Position numbers and translations under genes: made by a program. The notes beneath the pieces were generated by a model that did not search any database, was not told the origin of the DNA, and worked only from the letters and a program-made list of their open reading frames with translations. Shown piece by piece: positions 55,050 through 64,000 of a DNA stretch of 64,000 bases; position 1 is the first letter of the stretch, and every line of letters starts with the position of its first letter. The DNA is from Sutcliffiella horikoshii (lineage in GTDB: Bacteria > Bacillota > Bacilli > Bacillales > Bacillaceae_I). The stretch is taken from assembly GCF_008180725.1 (NCBI RefSeq), contig NZ_VTEV01000005.1, forward strand, positions 217,637 to 281,636. Direction: 5' to 3'.

Positions 55050-55661
55050 TTAACTTGCGCTCAACCCCATCTCATACACCAAAAATCGCTCATTCGCATT
55101 TTTCTCAAACTCATCAAGCTGGACCTCTAGCTTAAGAGTAAACATCGAATGATTCTCCAAGAAGAACACAAAATCAGGAGCCGGATAATAAAGCACAATC
55201 TCTATAGGCCGATAATGTTGCTCTATGGAGGAGAGGATATTACTGACCACTTTCCTGAAAATATCTATCGTAAACGGGTTGAAAAAATAGAACACATCAG
55301 CCGTTTCAGGTATTGTATACTCTTCGGCCAAGCACTTCTCAAACATGATCCTCTGTCTTCCCTTACCTTTATACATGATCAAATTCTTCAGACAATCCTC
55401 GTAAAATGTCTCATTCATTTCTATTCCGGTTACCTTAGGCCCAAACCGATGTGCCAAGTAAAAGTTCAACCTGCCTTTTCCACAACCAAAGTCAACCACG
55501 TGATTACAGGAATCTACCAAGTATGTTTCAAACAGCCGGTCAAGCGCTTCATATGGTGTCGGCTCATAGCGATGATAGGTAAAAGAGCGGTGAATACCCA
55601 TCTGTATATCAGCAGTTTTGATGTTTAGTTTCTGATCATAATTTACTAGAGATCTTGGCAT
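55050..55661 (-). CDS. Class I SAM-dependent methyltransferase
   Basis: 203 aa. SAM-binding motif I is VVDFGCGKGRLNF at about 55-67, with an acidic residue ending the second strand (VTGIEMNE). The post-IV segment is FYFFNPF, which resembles the NPPF/NPPY type of nucleic-acid or small-molecule methylases but is not diagnostic. No target-recognition domain is present. AAAGGGAT precedes the ATG. It may belong with the nearby nucleic-acid genes, but its target is unknown. Confidence 0.8.
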   Translation of the reverse strand: MPRSLVNYDQKLNIKTADIQMGIHRSFTYHRYEPTPYEALDRLFETYLVDSCNHVVDFGCGKGRLNFYLAHRFGPKVTGIEMNETFYEDCLKNLIMYKGKGRQRIMFEKCLAEEYTIPETADVFYFFNPFTIDIFRKVVSNILSSIEQHYRPIEIVLYYPAPDFVFFLENHSMFTLKLEVQLDEFEKNANERFLVYEMGLSAS

Positions 55662-55698
55662 ATCCCTTTCCCCTATTCTAATTAATGCTTATTTTGAA

Positions 55699-55992
55699 TT
55701 ACTTTATTAGTTGAAAATGCTCCATATATATATCAGGCTTAAAATAATAATCCATTTTCTTAACCCATTCTTCAAATAAGTCAGAGCCTACGAACCCTTT
55801 CATATGGTCCTCAATGGATTCCCATTCCACTTGCACCATATACTTCCCTTCTGTTTCGATGCATTTATGTAATGTGTGGGCGATATAGCCTTTTGACCGA
55901 GCGATCGTTTCTTCAGCTATTACCGCAAAATCTTTTTCAAATCCCGCTTCCATTCCTTCATTTATATTAAAAAATGCAACTTCCGTTATCAT
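55699..55992 (-). CDS. Antibiotic biosynthesis monooxygenase (ABM) domain protein
   Basis: 97-aa dimeric ferredoxin-like alpha/beta barrel of the ABM family, with EVAFFNINEGMEAGFEKDFA at the start and YMVQVEWESIEDHMKGFVGS in the middle. Family members are small cofactor-free monooxygenases or haem-degrading enzymes; the haem-binding asparagine of IsdG is not evident. AGAGGAAG precedes the ATG. It lies 37 bp upstream of the methyltransferase on the same strand, so the two may be cotranscribed. Confidence 0.8.
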   Translation of the reverse strand: MITEVAFFNINEGMEAGFEKDFAVIAEETIARSKGYIAHTLHKCIETEGKYMVQVEWESIEDHMKGFVGSDLFEEWVKKMDYYFKPDIYMEHFQLIK

Positions 55993-56105
55993 AATTGTAT
56001 CTTCCTCTCACTAGTAAATTTTCTTCTATATCCATATTATGCGTGAAAAACGCTAGAATTAAAAACCAGACACGTAGCTTATCCTCATTAATTAGTAAAC
56101 TGCGG

Positions 56106-56206
56106 ATTTTATTAGCCAAGTTTTCATTTTATTGTCCAACTTCTAGATTTATTGTCCAATCTTTTAGTTTTATTGTCCAACTTCTAAGTTTATTAGCCAC
56201 TTCCAC
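56106..56206. repeat. Phased short-repeat array D (core TTTATTGTCCAACTT)
   Basis: Five units of about 21 bp share TTTATT(GT/AG)CCAA, at roughly 56107, 56128, 56149, 56170 and 56190. It occupies the spacer between the ABM gene start and the end of the efflux gene. The remainder of that spacer, 56207-56343, is C/A-rich with no clear terminator or gene. Confidence 0.75.
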
Positions 56207-56343
56207 TCATATAATTGCCATTCGACACAAACTCACATCAAGCGACAATTACACACCCCAACTTCTTCGAGCCACAGCCGCACCCCAAACACAAAAAATC
56301 CACCCCCACCCAAACAGGCAGAAGCGGACTTCCCTCACACAGT

Positions 56344-57912
56344 TTAATTATTCCCCACCAATTCCGTCTTCACTTTCCGCTCACCAGCTCCAGTCAGTTC
56401 CCCAATACCCTCAGGCTCGACTTCTGTCTCTGGATCCTCCACCTGTGTCGCTCGCTTAATAAAGAAAGACAACACGAGCGCAACCACCGCAATAAACGTC
56501 GACACGAAAAAGGCAAAATTGATTCCTTCTAGCATTCCTTGCATCATGACCTGCTGCTGCACTCCCGCAATCGCCTCTGTTGATGGGTTCGCACCCAAAG
56601 CAGCCATTGCATCTCCTGACAGCTCGCGACCAACGCTTTCCGCCCTTGTTGACATCAACGTCACTAACAGCGCCGTTCCAATCGCCCCTGACACTTGCTG
56701 TAACGTGTTGTTCATTGCAGTACCATGCGGATAGAATCGTGTTGGTAGCTGGTTCAATCCGTTCGTGGAAACCGGCATAAACACCATTGACATACCAAAC
56801 ATACGAACGGTATATAAAATCAATAGTTGCGTGTAAGTCGTTTCAAAAGTCAACTGACTAAAGAAATATGTCGTCACAACTGTTATAGACAAACCAGTAA
56901 TCGCAAGTGCTCGGCCACCGTACTTATCAAACAACTTCCCAGTGACAGGCGACATTAACGCCATTACAATCGCACCCGGAAGCATCAATAAACCCGCATC
57001 CAACGGTGAAATTCCGCGAATCGTCTGCACATAAATCGGCAACAAAATCATCCCGGAGAACATCGCCATCGTAATAACCATTGAAATGGCTGATGATAAA
57101 GCAAACATCGGATATCGGTAGATCCCAAAGTTCAGCATCGGTTTTTCTTTTCCAAGCTGACGTAAAATAAACCAAACTAACGATAACGTACCAATTGCAA
57201 TGGTTCCGTAAACAAGCGGACTATCCCACCCTTTGGATCCAGCAGAACTAAATCCATACAATAATCCACCGAAACCTATACTCGATAAAACAACGGAAAG
57301 TTGATCCAACCGGATATCCTGCTTTTCTTTTCTGTCCTTTAATAGAAAAACACCTAATAGCAAAACAGCAATCGCTATTGGCGAAACAAAGTGGAAAAGC
57401 ATTCTCCAATCATAATGTTCAATTAACCAACCAGAAAGCGTCGGCCCGATGGCAGGTGCACCCATCATGATCAGACCGAAAACCCCCATCGCAGTTCCGC
57501 GCTTTTCAATCGGGAAGCTGACTAGCATCACATTCATCAATAGCGGCATTAAAATGGCCGACCCGGAAGCCTGCATCATTCTACCTGCTAAAAGAACCCC
57601 AAAAACCGGTGCAAAACCGGCCATCACTGTCCCCACTGCAAAGAGACCCATTGCGACAATAAATAAATTCCGTACAGAATACTTTTGAATTAAGAAAGCT
57701 GTGGTCGGGATCAATACCCCATTCACCAGCATGAAGCCGGTTGTCAGCCATTGAACCGTGGATGGTCCCACTTGAAGCTCTGCCATAATGGACGGCAGGG
57801 CAATATTTAATAAGGTATTATTTAAAAAAGCAATAAACGCGCCTATCATTAAAATGGCCAAAATACCATATGGCGGACGATTTATCGTTGTGTTTGGTGC
57901 TGCTTGCTGCAT
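56344..57912 (-). CDS. MFS drug efflux transporter, DHA2 (EmrB/QacA) family
   Basis: 522 aa with 14 predicted spans. Motif C-like GAPAIGPTLSGWL lies in span 5, as in drug antiporters, and motif A-like GKLFDKYGGR appears in the second half. The C-terminal tail is acidic. It exports lipophilic compounds in exchange for protons. Divergent from a TetR-type gene 181 bp away, which is the usual repressor arrangement. GGAGGAG precedes the ATG. Confidence 0.88.
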   Translation of the reverse strand: MQQAAPNTTINRPPYGILAILMIGAFIAFLNNTLLNIALPSIMAELQVGPSTVQWLTTGFMLVNGVLIPTTAFLIQKYSVRNLFIVAMGLFAVGTVMAGFAPVFGVLLAGRMMQASGSAILMPLLMNVMLVSFPIEKRGTAMGVFGLIMMGAPAIGPTLSGWLIEHYDWRMLFHFVSPIAIAVLLLGVFLLKDRKEKQDIRLDQLSVVLSSIGFGGLLYGFSSAGSKGWDSPLVYGTIAIGTLSLVWFILRQLGKEKPMLNFGIYRYPMFALSSAISMVITMAMFSGMILLPIYVQTIRGISPLDAGLLMLPGAIVMALMSPVTGKLFDKYGGRALAITGLSITVVTTYFFSQLTFETTYTQLLILYTVRMFGMSMVFMPVSTNGLNQLPTRFYPHGTAMNNTLQQVSGAIGTALLVTLMSTRAESVGRELSGDAMAALGANPSTEAIAGVQQQVMMQGMLEGINFAFFVSTFIAVVALVLSFFIKRATQVEDPETEVEPEGIGELTGAGERKVKTELVGNN

Positions 57913-58093
57913 TGTTTCTCCTCCATTTATACTAACAGTACATTTTTATACTACTATTACATCTACCCCAATTTTATACCATCGGTTCAAATTTATCAAT
58001 CTTGAAAACTTTGTTAATTTGCTATTTGTATAAAGGTTCTATTTCGTGTACTATTATTTTTGTACCACCAGTCTACTTTAGTTAGGTGATAAA

Positions 58094-59008
58094 ATGAAGG
58101 ATCGTAAATTGCATGTTCTTACATGTGCTCATAAACTTTTTATTGAAAAAGGGTTTCAAGCGACTTCCATCCAGGACATTCTCGATGAAAGCGGCATTGC
58201 CAAAGGAACCCTATATAATTATTTTTCATCGAAAAATGAACTGTTAATTGCTCTGTTCAAAACGTTATATAAAAAAATGGAAAAAGAACGGAACGACCTC
58301 CTGATTGGACAGGACCCGTCGGACATTAACATTTTCATCAAACAGTTTGAACTCCAAATGGAGACAAACCGGGCAAACAAATTGATCTCCCTATTTGAGG
58401 AAGTCATCTTTATTAATGATTCGGAGTTAAAGGATTTCATCCACAAAACTCAGCTAAGGATGCTAAGATGGGTGCACCATCGCTTCTTGGAAATTTTCGG
58501 AGAGGAAAAACGAGAATACCTTTGGGATTGTGCCATCATGTACCTTGGAATACTGAATCACGGCATCAGATACTACACGATGACCCATGATAAGAAACTG
58601 GACATCCATAGAGTTGTCCAATACAGTGTCAATCGCTTGGTGAAGATCGTGGAGGATGTAGCGGAGTCAGGTGAGGTGTTGGTAGATGCAGAGTCGATGG
58701 CACGCTGGGTGCCGAATGAAGGAGATAAGGAGTTACCGCTTCCTCACGCTATTGCCCATACAGTGACTGAATTGAAAAAAAGTCTTTCCGGTGGGACTGA
58801 TTATGGGCGGAAAGTAGAACTTTTGGACTTTATTCAAGATGAGTTAAGCGGGAAAAACCGCACCGCTCCTAGACGCTTCATAGTGGAGAGTGCAATGGAT
58901 AGCTTAAGCAAGGACGAGACCTTTGCCTCTAACGGTGGACAGGAATGGGTGAAGCTTCAAGAGCTTGTGAAAAGGTCCATTATAGCGGGTGACGGTGACT
59001 GTTCGTAA
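58094..59008 (+). CDS. TetR/AcrR family regulator
   Basis: 304 aa. The N-terminal HTH is typical (FQATSIQDILDESGIAKGTLYNYFSSKNELL). At 304 aa it is longer than the usual 190-220; the extra 90 C-terminal residues beyond about 205 (RRFIVESAMD and around) are of unknown role. Probably represses the divergent DHA2 pump. In the spacer, GTGTAC and GTACCAC around 58035-58060 form an imperfect dyad that could be its operator. TAGGTGAT precedes the ATG. Confidence 0.85.
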   Translation: MKDRKLHVLTCAHKLFIEKGFQATSIQDILDESGIAKGTLYNYFSSKNELLIALFKTLYKKMEKERNDLLIGQDPSDINIFIKQFELQMETNRANKLISLFEEVIFINDSELKDFIHKTQLRMLRWVHHRFLEIFGEEKREYLWDCAIMYLGILNHGIRYYTMTHDKKLDIHRVVQYSVNRLVKIVEDVAESGEVLVDAESMARWVPNEGDKELPLPHAIAHTVTELKKSLSGGTDYGRKVELLDFIQDELSGKNRTAPRRFIVESAMDSLSKDETFASNGGQEWVKLQELVKRSIIAGDGDCS

Positions 59009-59048
59009 AGCAGGTTTGCGACATAAAGGATGGAATCGGGGATTAATT

Positions 59049-59096
59049 GAAGACAGGCGAGGTTGGATGTATATACTCCAACTCACGCTTGTCTTC
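59049..59096 (+). terminator. Terminator of the TetR gene
   Basis: Long imperfect stem GAAGACAGGCG...TTGGA with TCCAA...CGCTTGTCTTC, followed by TTTT. Confidence 0.85.
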
Positions 59097-59150
59097 TTTT
59101 ATGTCATGAAGACCATCACAACCAATAATCCCACCTGAAAATGTCTTCAT

Positions 59151-59175
59151 CCCTTCCCTTCCCTTCCCTTCCCTT
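59151..59175. repeat. (CCCTT)5 microsatellite
   Basis: Five perfect CCCTT units in the 600-bp spacer before the protease gene. Confidence 0.9.
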
Positions 59176-59202
59176 GGATAGCCCCCTTAGGAACCATTGA
59201 AA

Positions 59203-59238
59203 CTTTAACGCATTAACGCACAGCGGGTCAGACCCCTT
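59203..59238. repeat. GGGTCAGACCCC repeat, second locus
   Basis: Shares AACGCACAGCGGGTCAGACC with 26058-26077, including the palindrome GGGTCAGACCC at 59225-59235. Confidence 0.75.
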
Positions 59239-59610
59239 TTAAGATCCCTTTTTTCTCCCCCTCCCTCCCCAAAACCCCAACTCCGCCCCCCCTTAAACAG
59301 TACTTAGGAAACATTCCAGGGCAATTTTCCGACCGTTTTTCCGCATTTCTTGGTTTAAAAGTGATTCTCTAGACCTACTCAAAACACCATTTGTCAACAC
59401 AATCCTACAGCCCTTACAATTCAATTAACCTCGCAACACGATTCATCACTCACACTACTACTCTTCAAAGATTAGCAACAAGAACCTAGTAACAAGTTGC
59501 CACACAATACATACCAGGAGGTGAACTTCCGCACTATTCTACTCTACCAATCCATCAACTTCTAAGAATTACATAACCTATCAAACAATTATTAGAACAG
59601 GAGAATGCAC
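59239..59610 (+). other. Long upstream region of the protease gene
   Basis: About 370 bp without a gene. It begins with C-rich DNA, then A/C-rich DNA containing CCAGGAGGTGAAC at about 59515-59527, a ribosome-site-like string with no good frame after it. No promoter could be assigned with confidence. Confidence 0.4.
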
Positions 59611-62600
59611 ATGCGAAAGCCAACATTAAAAACCGTCTTTATAGCAATCATCGCCGTTTTCATGCTTGCTACTTCCCTTTTTCAGGGCCAGGCACTTGGA
59701 GCAAACACCAAATCTACAAACGCTAACGAACCAACCATCATCAACGATCAACTAGGAACTGGCGAAACCAAAATCACCTTAATAACCGGGGATATTGTAC
59801 ATGTAACCTCTCTACCAACTGGACAAAGTGTCATTAATGTAGAACCTGCCGAGAACAACGGAGATGGCATTCGTGTCATCACAGTCGGTGACGATACATA
59901 TGTGTATCCGAACGCCGTGATGCCGTATCTGGCAGAAGGAAAGCTTGACCATAACCTTTTTAACATTACAAAACTAGTAGAATACCAATTTGATGACAAA
60001 CACAGCAGTACCGTTCCTGTCATCGTAGAATACCAAGAAACGAAAGCTAGAGCCGCTTCCACAAAAGCAGCACCAAAAGGCGCAAAGAAACAGCGTGAAT
60101 TAAAAAGTATCAACGCTGCTGCTTTAGAAACTAACAAGGAAGAAGCAACAACTTTCTGGAATGATGTGCAATCAGAAAAGACAGACGAATCTAAACCAGA
60201 ATCCGTACAACTTAACTACGCAATTGAAAAAATCTGGCTTGACGCTAAAGTCGAAGCTACTCTTCACCAAAGTGTGCCTCAGATTGGCACTCACACAGCG
60301 TGGGAATCCGGCCTTACTGGGGAAGGCATCAAGGTGGCTGTCCTTGATAGCGGTATTGACCCGACACACCCAGATATCGCTCCACAACTGGATGAAGCGG
60401 TCAGCTTTGTACCTGGTGAAGAAGTCCAGGATAAAAATGGCCACGGCACACACGTAGCTTCTACTATCCTCGGAACTGGCGCTGCTTCTGACGGCCAAAA
60501 TAAAGGTGTAGCACCAGATGCTAAATTACTAGTAGGAAAAGTACTTGGCGATAACGGTTCCGGTCTTGCTTCTTGGATCATCGAAGGAATGGAATGGGCA
60601 GCACAAAATGCAGACGTGGTTAACATGAGTCTTGGTAGTTCTGTCGGAAGTGACGGCACGGACCCGATGGCGCAAGCAGTTAACACACTTACAGAAGAGT
60701 ATGGAACATTATTCGTCATTGCAGCAGGTAACAGCTACGGAGAAGGTACAGTCGGATCTCCAGGTGCTGCGGATGCCGCACTTACAGTTGGGGCTGTAGA
60801 CAAGTCAGATAAATTAGCGAGCTTCTCCTCTAAAGGACCACGACTTGGTGACATGGCATTAAAACCAGATGTTTCCGCACCTGGAGTAGGAATCATGGCT
60901 GCACGTTCTCAATACGCATCCGGCACAGGTTCTTACACTAGCAAAAATGGTACTTCCATGGCTACACCTCACGTAGCAGGTGCCGTGGCAATCCTTTTAC
61001 AACAAAATCCTGAAGCCACTCCTCAAGAATTAAAAGAAACACTAATGAATACAGCAAAAAAACTGCCAAACTATCAGCCGTACCATATCGGAACAGGACG
61101 TATTGATATAGTAAAAGCGTTAAATACAGACATAAGAGCAACAGGTTCCGTTTCTTTCGGTTTCTTCCAATGGCCGCATAATGAAGCAGCTCCTGTCGAA
61201 AAAACAGTAACGTACACAAATGATAGCGACCAAGACATCACCCTTGACCTTGAAGCTACTTTTGCAGATGCAAATGGCAATGCGGCTCCAGAGGGCATGC
61301 TGACACTTGCTCAAACAACTGTCACTGTCCCAGCTAATGGAATTGCTGACGTTAAAGTAACAGTAGACCCTGCACATGGAGAAAGCGGTCAACGCTACCA
61401 AGGTCATTTAACAGCAAGTGCCAACGGAGAAGCATTGGTTCATACGACCATGGCTACTATTAAAGAAGATGAAAGATACACACTAACGTTAAATGCAACA
61501 GATCGTGACGGTTCACCTGGCCTAGCATATGTGGTGATGTTCAACGATAACATGCAACCAGAAGCCGTTGCAGTCCCTGGGACAAGAGAACTTCGTTTGA
61601 AAAAAGGCACCTACTCCGTAATGTCCATGATGGACGTAGATGTGAATACTGACCACAAAGGGGTTGCCCTTGTCGGAGATCCGGAAGTAGTACTGGACGG
61701 ACCGAAAACGGTGGAGTTGGATGCAAGAAAAGCCAACGAAATCACCGTCAAAGTTCCAAAGAAAACAGAACCGATGTATCAGCGTATGGAATACTACCAG
61801 ACCATGGGAACAGGTACAGTACACAGTGTCTATTTGATGCCTGTATGGATAGATAAACTATATGCTGCACCTACGAAAAAGACAAAATTAGGTGAGTTTG
61901 AATTTTTAACACGCTGGCGTTTGATAAAGCCATACCTGACTATGAATTACAAAGGCAAAGAACTTGATGATATTGTGATGAATGGAAGTACTCTTTTAGA
62001 AGGAAAGCATAACTTGAAGGCGATCTATGCAGGAGAAGGATCACAAGCTGACTACGACCGTCTGAACGCAAAAGGCAAAGCGGTTGTGGTAGATCGCAGC
62101 AAAACAATCAGTGAATCCGAACAAGCTGCTGCTGCAGTTGCAGCAGGTGCGAAACTATTGATTATAGCCAATTACGAAAATCTTGAATTTAATAAATATG
62201 TAGGAGAAGTACCTATTACCGTTGCAGCTATCAGTAAATCAGAAGGAGACAAACTGATTAAAGCGGTTCGTTCTGGCAATGTGAAGCTTCAAGTCGAAGG
62301 AACTAAGGACTCCCCTTACGCCTATGACCTAGATTATGTACATCAAGACAATATTCCGAAAAAATTATCATACGAGCCGAAAAACAAAGACCTGGCAGTT
62401 ATTGAAACAAACTACAACTCTCATGTGGAAACAGATGGTGGAGAATTCCGCTTCGACATGAGACCGTACACAAGACGAGCAATCGGATTCCTATACAAGA
62501 TTTCCTTCCCGACTACAAGAACGGAATATGTTTCTGCCACAAAGGATACGTACTGGTATCACATGGCAAAGGTCCTTGATGAAGAATGGGAAATTCGCCA

Positions 62601-63324
62601 GCCACGTGTAGTTTATGAAAAAGGACAAAAACTTGTTGAAAATTGGTTCTCTCCGGTAGTTCGCCCGGCATTAGGAGAAGGCTATTGGGGACCAAACAGA
62701 CAGAATAATTATTTACAATTTAATATACCTGCATGGGCAGATGCAGGATTTGGGAATACTGGTGGTACTGGTTATAATAACTCTGTACAAAACCAAACGA
62801 ATAAATTATACCAAGGTAACACATTGGTGAAAGAAGGAAAAGGCCAATCCATAGCAGGCACCATAATTGCACCAGAAGAGCGGACTCAATTCCGATTAGT
62901 TTCAGAAGCAAAACGCGATGCAGAACGCTGGAACACATCTGTTCGCACCCACACGGAATGGACTTTTTGGACTGAGAAACAAGAGCCATTTAGAACAGAC
63001 TTGCCATTTCTTTCACTCAATTATCAAGTGGACACTGACGTGAACGGTGATGCCTTATTAAATAGACCAACTCAACTACAAATATCTGTAGAAAAACTGA
63101 AAGATGCCATTGGCTACGGAAATGTGGATGGAGCAACTCTTGAGGTATCCTTCAACGAAGGTAAAAAATGGAAAAAAGTAAAACTGAACCGCAATGGGGA
63201 CATGTTTACAGCTTCTATTACAAACCCTAAAAATGCAAAATCCGTTTCCCTAAAAGCATCAGCATGGGACGACCAAGGCAACAAAATCACACAAGAAATC
63301 ATCAAAGCATACGGTCTACGCTAA
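59611..63324 (+). CDS. Large secreted subtilisin-like serine protease (S8)
   Basis: 1237 aa. Signal peptide at about 1-31 (ends QGQALGA). A propeptide-like region runs to about 205, then an S8 domain with Asp246 in VAVLDSGID, His278 in GHGTHVAS, oxyanion Asn374 in AAGN and Ser449 in GTSMATPHVAGA. Beta-rich domains follow, with a PA-like segment at about 790-880 (KGKAVVVDRSK, AAAAVAAGAKLLIIAN) and an 'effector' tail to the end. The ATG at 59611 has AGGAG 7 nt upstream. Likely degrades extracellular protein. Ends in a terminator. Confidence 0.9.
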   Translation: MRKPTLKTVFIAIIAVFMLATSLFQGQALGANTKSTNANEPTIINDQLGTGETKITLITGDIVHVTSLPTGQSVINVEPAENNGDGIRVITVGDDTYVYPNAVMPYLAEGKLDHNLFNITKLVEYQFDDKHSSTVPVIVEYQETKARAASTKAAPKGAKKQRELKSINAAALETNKEEATTFWNDVQSEKTDESKPESVQLNYAIEKIWLDAKVEATLHQSVPQIGTHTAWESGLTGEGIKVAVLDSGIDPTHPDIAPQLDEAVSFVPGEEVQDKNGHGTHVASTILGTGAASDGQNKGVAPDAKLLVGKVLGDNGSGLASWIIEGMEWAAQNADVVNMSLGSSVGSDGTDPMAQAVNTLTEEYGTLFVIAAGNSYGEGTVGSPGAADAALTVGAVDKSDKLASFSSKGPRLGDMALKPDVSAPGVGIMAARSQYASGTGSYTSKNGTSMATPHVAGAVAILLQQNPEATPQELKETLMNTAKKLPNYQPYHIGTGRIDIVKALNTDIRATGSVSFGFFQWPHNEAAPVEKTVTYTNDSDQDITLDLEATFADANGNAAPEGMLTLAQTTVTVPANGIADVKVTVDPAHGESGQRYQGHLTASANGEALVHTTMATIKEDERYTLTLNATDRDGSPGLAYVVMFNDNMQPEAVAVPGTRELRLKKGTYSVMSMMDVDVNTDHKGVALVGDPEVVLDGPKTVELDARKANEITVKVPKKTEPMYQRMEYYQTMGTGTVHSVYLMPVWIDKLYAAPTKKTKLGEFEFLTRWRLIKPYLTMNYKGKELDDIVMNGSTLLEGKHNLKAIYAGEGSQADYDRLNAKGKAVVVDRSKTISESEQAAAAVAAGAKLLIIANYENLEFNKYVGEVPITVAAISKSEGDKLIKAVRSGNVKLQVEGTKDSPYAYDLDYVHQDNIPKKLSYEPKNKDLAVIETNYNSHVETDGGEFRFDMRPYTRRAIGFLYKISFPTTRTEYVSATKDTYWYHMAKVLDEEWEIRQPRVVYEKGQKLVENWFSPVVRPALGEGYWGPNRQNNYLQFNIPAWADAGFGNTGGTGYNNSVQNQTNKLYQGNTLVKEGKGQSIAGTIIAPEERTQFRLVSEAKRDAERWNTSVRTHTEWTFWTEKQEPFRTDLPFLSLNYQVDTDVNGDALLNRPTQLQISVEKLKDAIGYGNVDGATLEVSFNEGKKWKKVKLNRNGDMFTASITNPKNAKSVSLKASAWDDQGNKITQEIIKAYGLR

Positions 63325-63332
63325 CAAATAAA

Positions 63333-63367
63333 TGGAGCATGAAACCTTTAATGGTTTTCATGCTCCA
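63333..63367. terminator. Bidirectional terminator
   Basis: Stem TGGAGCATGAAACC / GGTTTTCATGCTCCA, one mismatch, then ACTATTTTTA. Confidence 0.9.
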
Positions 63368-63373
63368 CTATTT

Positions 63374-64000
63374 TTAGACAAACTGATTATTCCGCCTGAA
63401 CTTATTTATAACAGGCCCTGCAAAGCTGTTCGCCTTATCCATATCATTTTTTCCCATATAATAATCAAACAGAACAACCGTATAGTGCTCCACCAGCAGC
63501 ATATACCCCATCTCTTTAAAATAGGGGAATGCTTCTTTTTCTAAGTATTCATAATACTTTTCCGTTTGATTTGAAAGATAGTAATAATGCATGGTGAAAA
63601 TGTGGATAAATGTAGTAGCGCTTGAGGCCTGGGATAAACTCAACCCTTGTTCCACGAGCAATAAAAGTTTTTCCTTGGAGATCTTGCCTTCTTTTGTTAA
63701 AGCATTAACATAGCCTTCAAACGAACCTAAATAGTTGGGATGGCTCTTTTCTCGTGCATCCATGGATTTTTTATAATATTGACTGGCTTTATGGTATTCC
63801 GCATTTCTTAAATAAAGGTAGGCAACATTATGGTACAGCATCGCCTTTTGATGATCTAGGCCGTAATCCTCTGTCATATCTATCAATCTATGATATTCAT
63901 TGCTCAAGGTAGGATGATCTTCGGACTGTTCTAGTTGAATGACCATTAGCATTTCTGACTCTATGATACGGGAGAAGCTGCGTATTTTTGTGAAATACTG
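63374..64000 (-). CDS. TPR-repeat protein, N-terminus cut by window end
   Basis: The frame stays open to base 64000, so the true start lies outside. At least 208 residues are visible. Helical pairs such as AMLYHNVAYLYLRNAEYHKA and YYKKSMDAREKSHPNYLGSF are tetratricopeptide-like, as in Rap phosphatases and in peptide-responsive NprR/PlcR-type regulators. Those regulators often sit beside secreted protease genes, as here, but no HTH is inside the window to prove it. Confidence 0.7.
   Translation of the reverse strand, partial: QYFTKIRSFSRIIESEMLMVIQLEQSEDHPTLSNEYHRLIDMTEDYGLDHQKAMLYHNVAYLYLRNAEYHKASQYYKKSMDAREKSHPNYLGSFEGYVNALTKEGKISKEKLLLLVEQGLSLSQASSATTFIHIFTMHYYYLSNQTEKYYEYLEKEAFPYFKEMGYMLLVEHYTVVLFDYYMGKNDMDKANSFAGPVINKFRRNNQFV

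Overview
The window reads as a chromosomal segment of a low-GC, endospore-forming Bacillaceae bacterium outside the B. subtilis group. Gene content (yfmL, yhfW, ywbE, pssA, the zinc-free rpsN paralogue, odhAB, a KinB-like kinase, an OpuD-like BCCT carrier), AGGAGG-type ribosome sites, A/T-rich spacers and many U-tailed hairpin terminators all fit. No rRNA, tRNA, CRISPR array, IS transposase or prophage block was seen.

Layout. 1-7 kb: a 52-bp tandem repeat, an arylamine N-acetyltransferase, an NlpC/P60 hydrolase, a zinc-ribbon/FxLYD membrane protein paired with an anchored trypsin-like protease, a cytochrome P450 and a cell-wall amidase. 7-18 kb: YfmL RNA helicase, a Rieske/FAD oxidoreductase, a KinB-like kinase, an EAL protein, an amino-acid symporter and a heterodimeric ABC exporter. 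18-29 kb: an amidase/M20 peptidase operon, a PLP enzyme, an HpaB-type monooxygenase, GDPD, YwbE, an MFS carrier and an aldehyde dehydrogenase. 29-39 kb: an orphan kinase with a small HTH gene, CstA, a MerR/acyl-CoA dehydrogenase pair, PssA, Zur-boxed rpsN, a SET protein, a Gfo/Idh oxidoreductase and a lipoprotein. 39-46 kb: odhAB and a BCCT carrier. 46-56 kb is the most accessory-looking part: an E. coli-type FadR with its own operators and a fatty-acid-hydroxylase-like gene, a six-repeat DUF346-like protein, a three-gene McrBC-like operon (coiled coil, McrB AAA+, DUF2357/PD-(D/E)XK nuclease), a UvrC half-protein and a methyltransferase. 56-64 kb: a DHA2 efflux pump with a divergent TetR gene, a 1237-aa secreted subtilisin-like protease, and a TPR protein cut by the window edge.

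Intergenic DNA is rich in repeats. Five spacers carry arrays of short degenerate units phased at 20-21 bp, with a different core sequence in most of them. A 52-bp family occurs at two loci. A family of terminal-inverted-repeat elements occurs three times, one copy nested inside another. A GGGTCAGACCCC element occurs at two loci. The strongest candidates for new biology are the McrBC-like operon and the helically phased repeat arrays; neither function can be proven from sequence alone.
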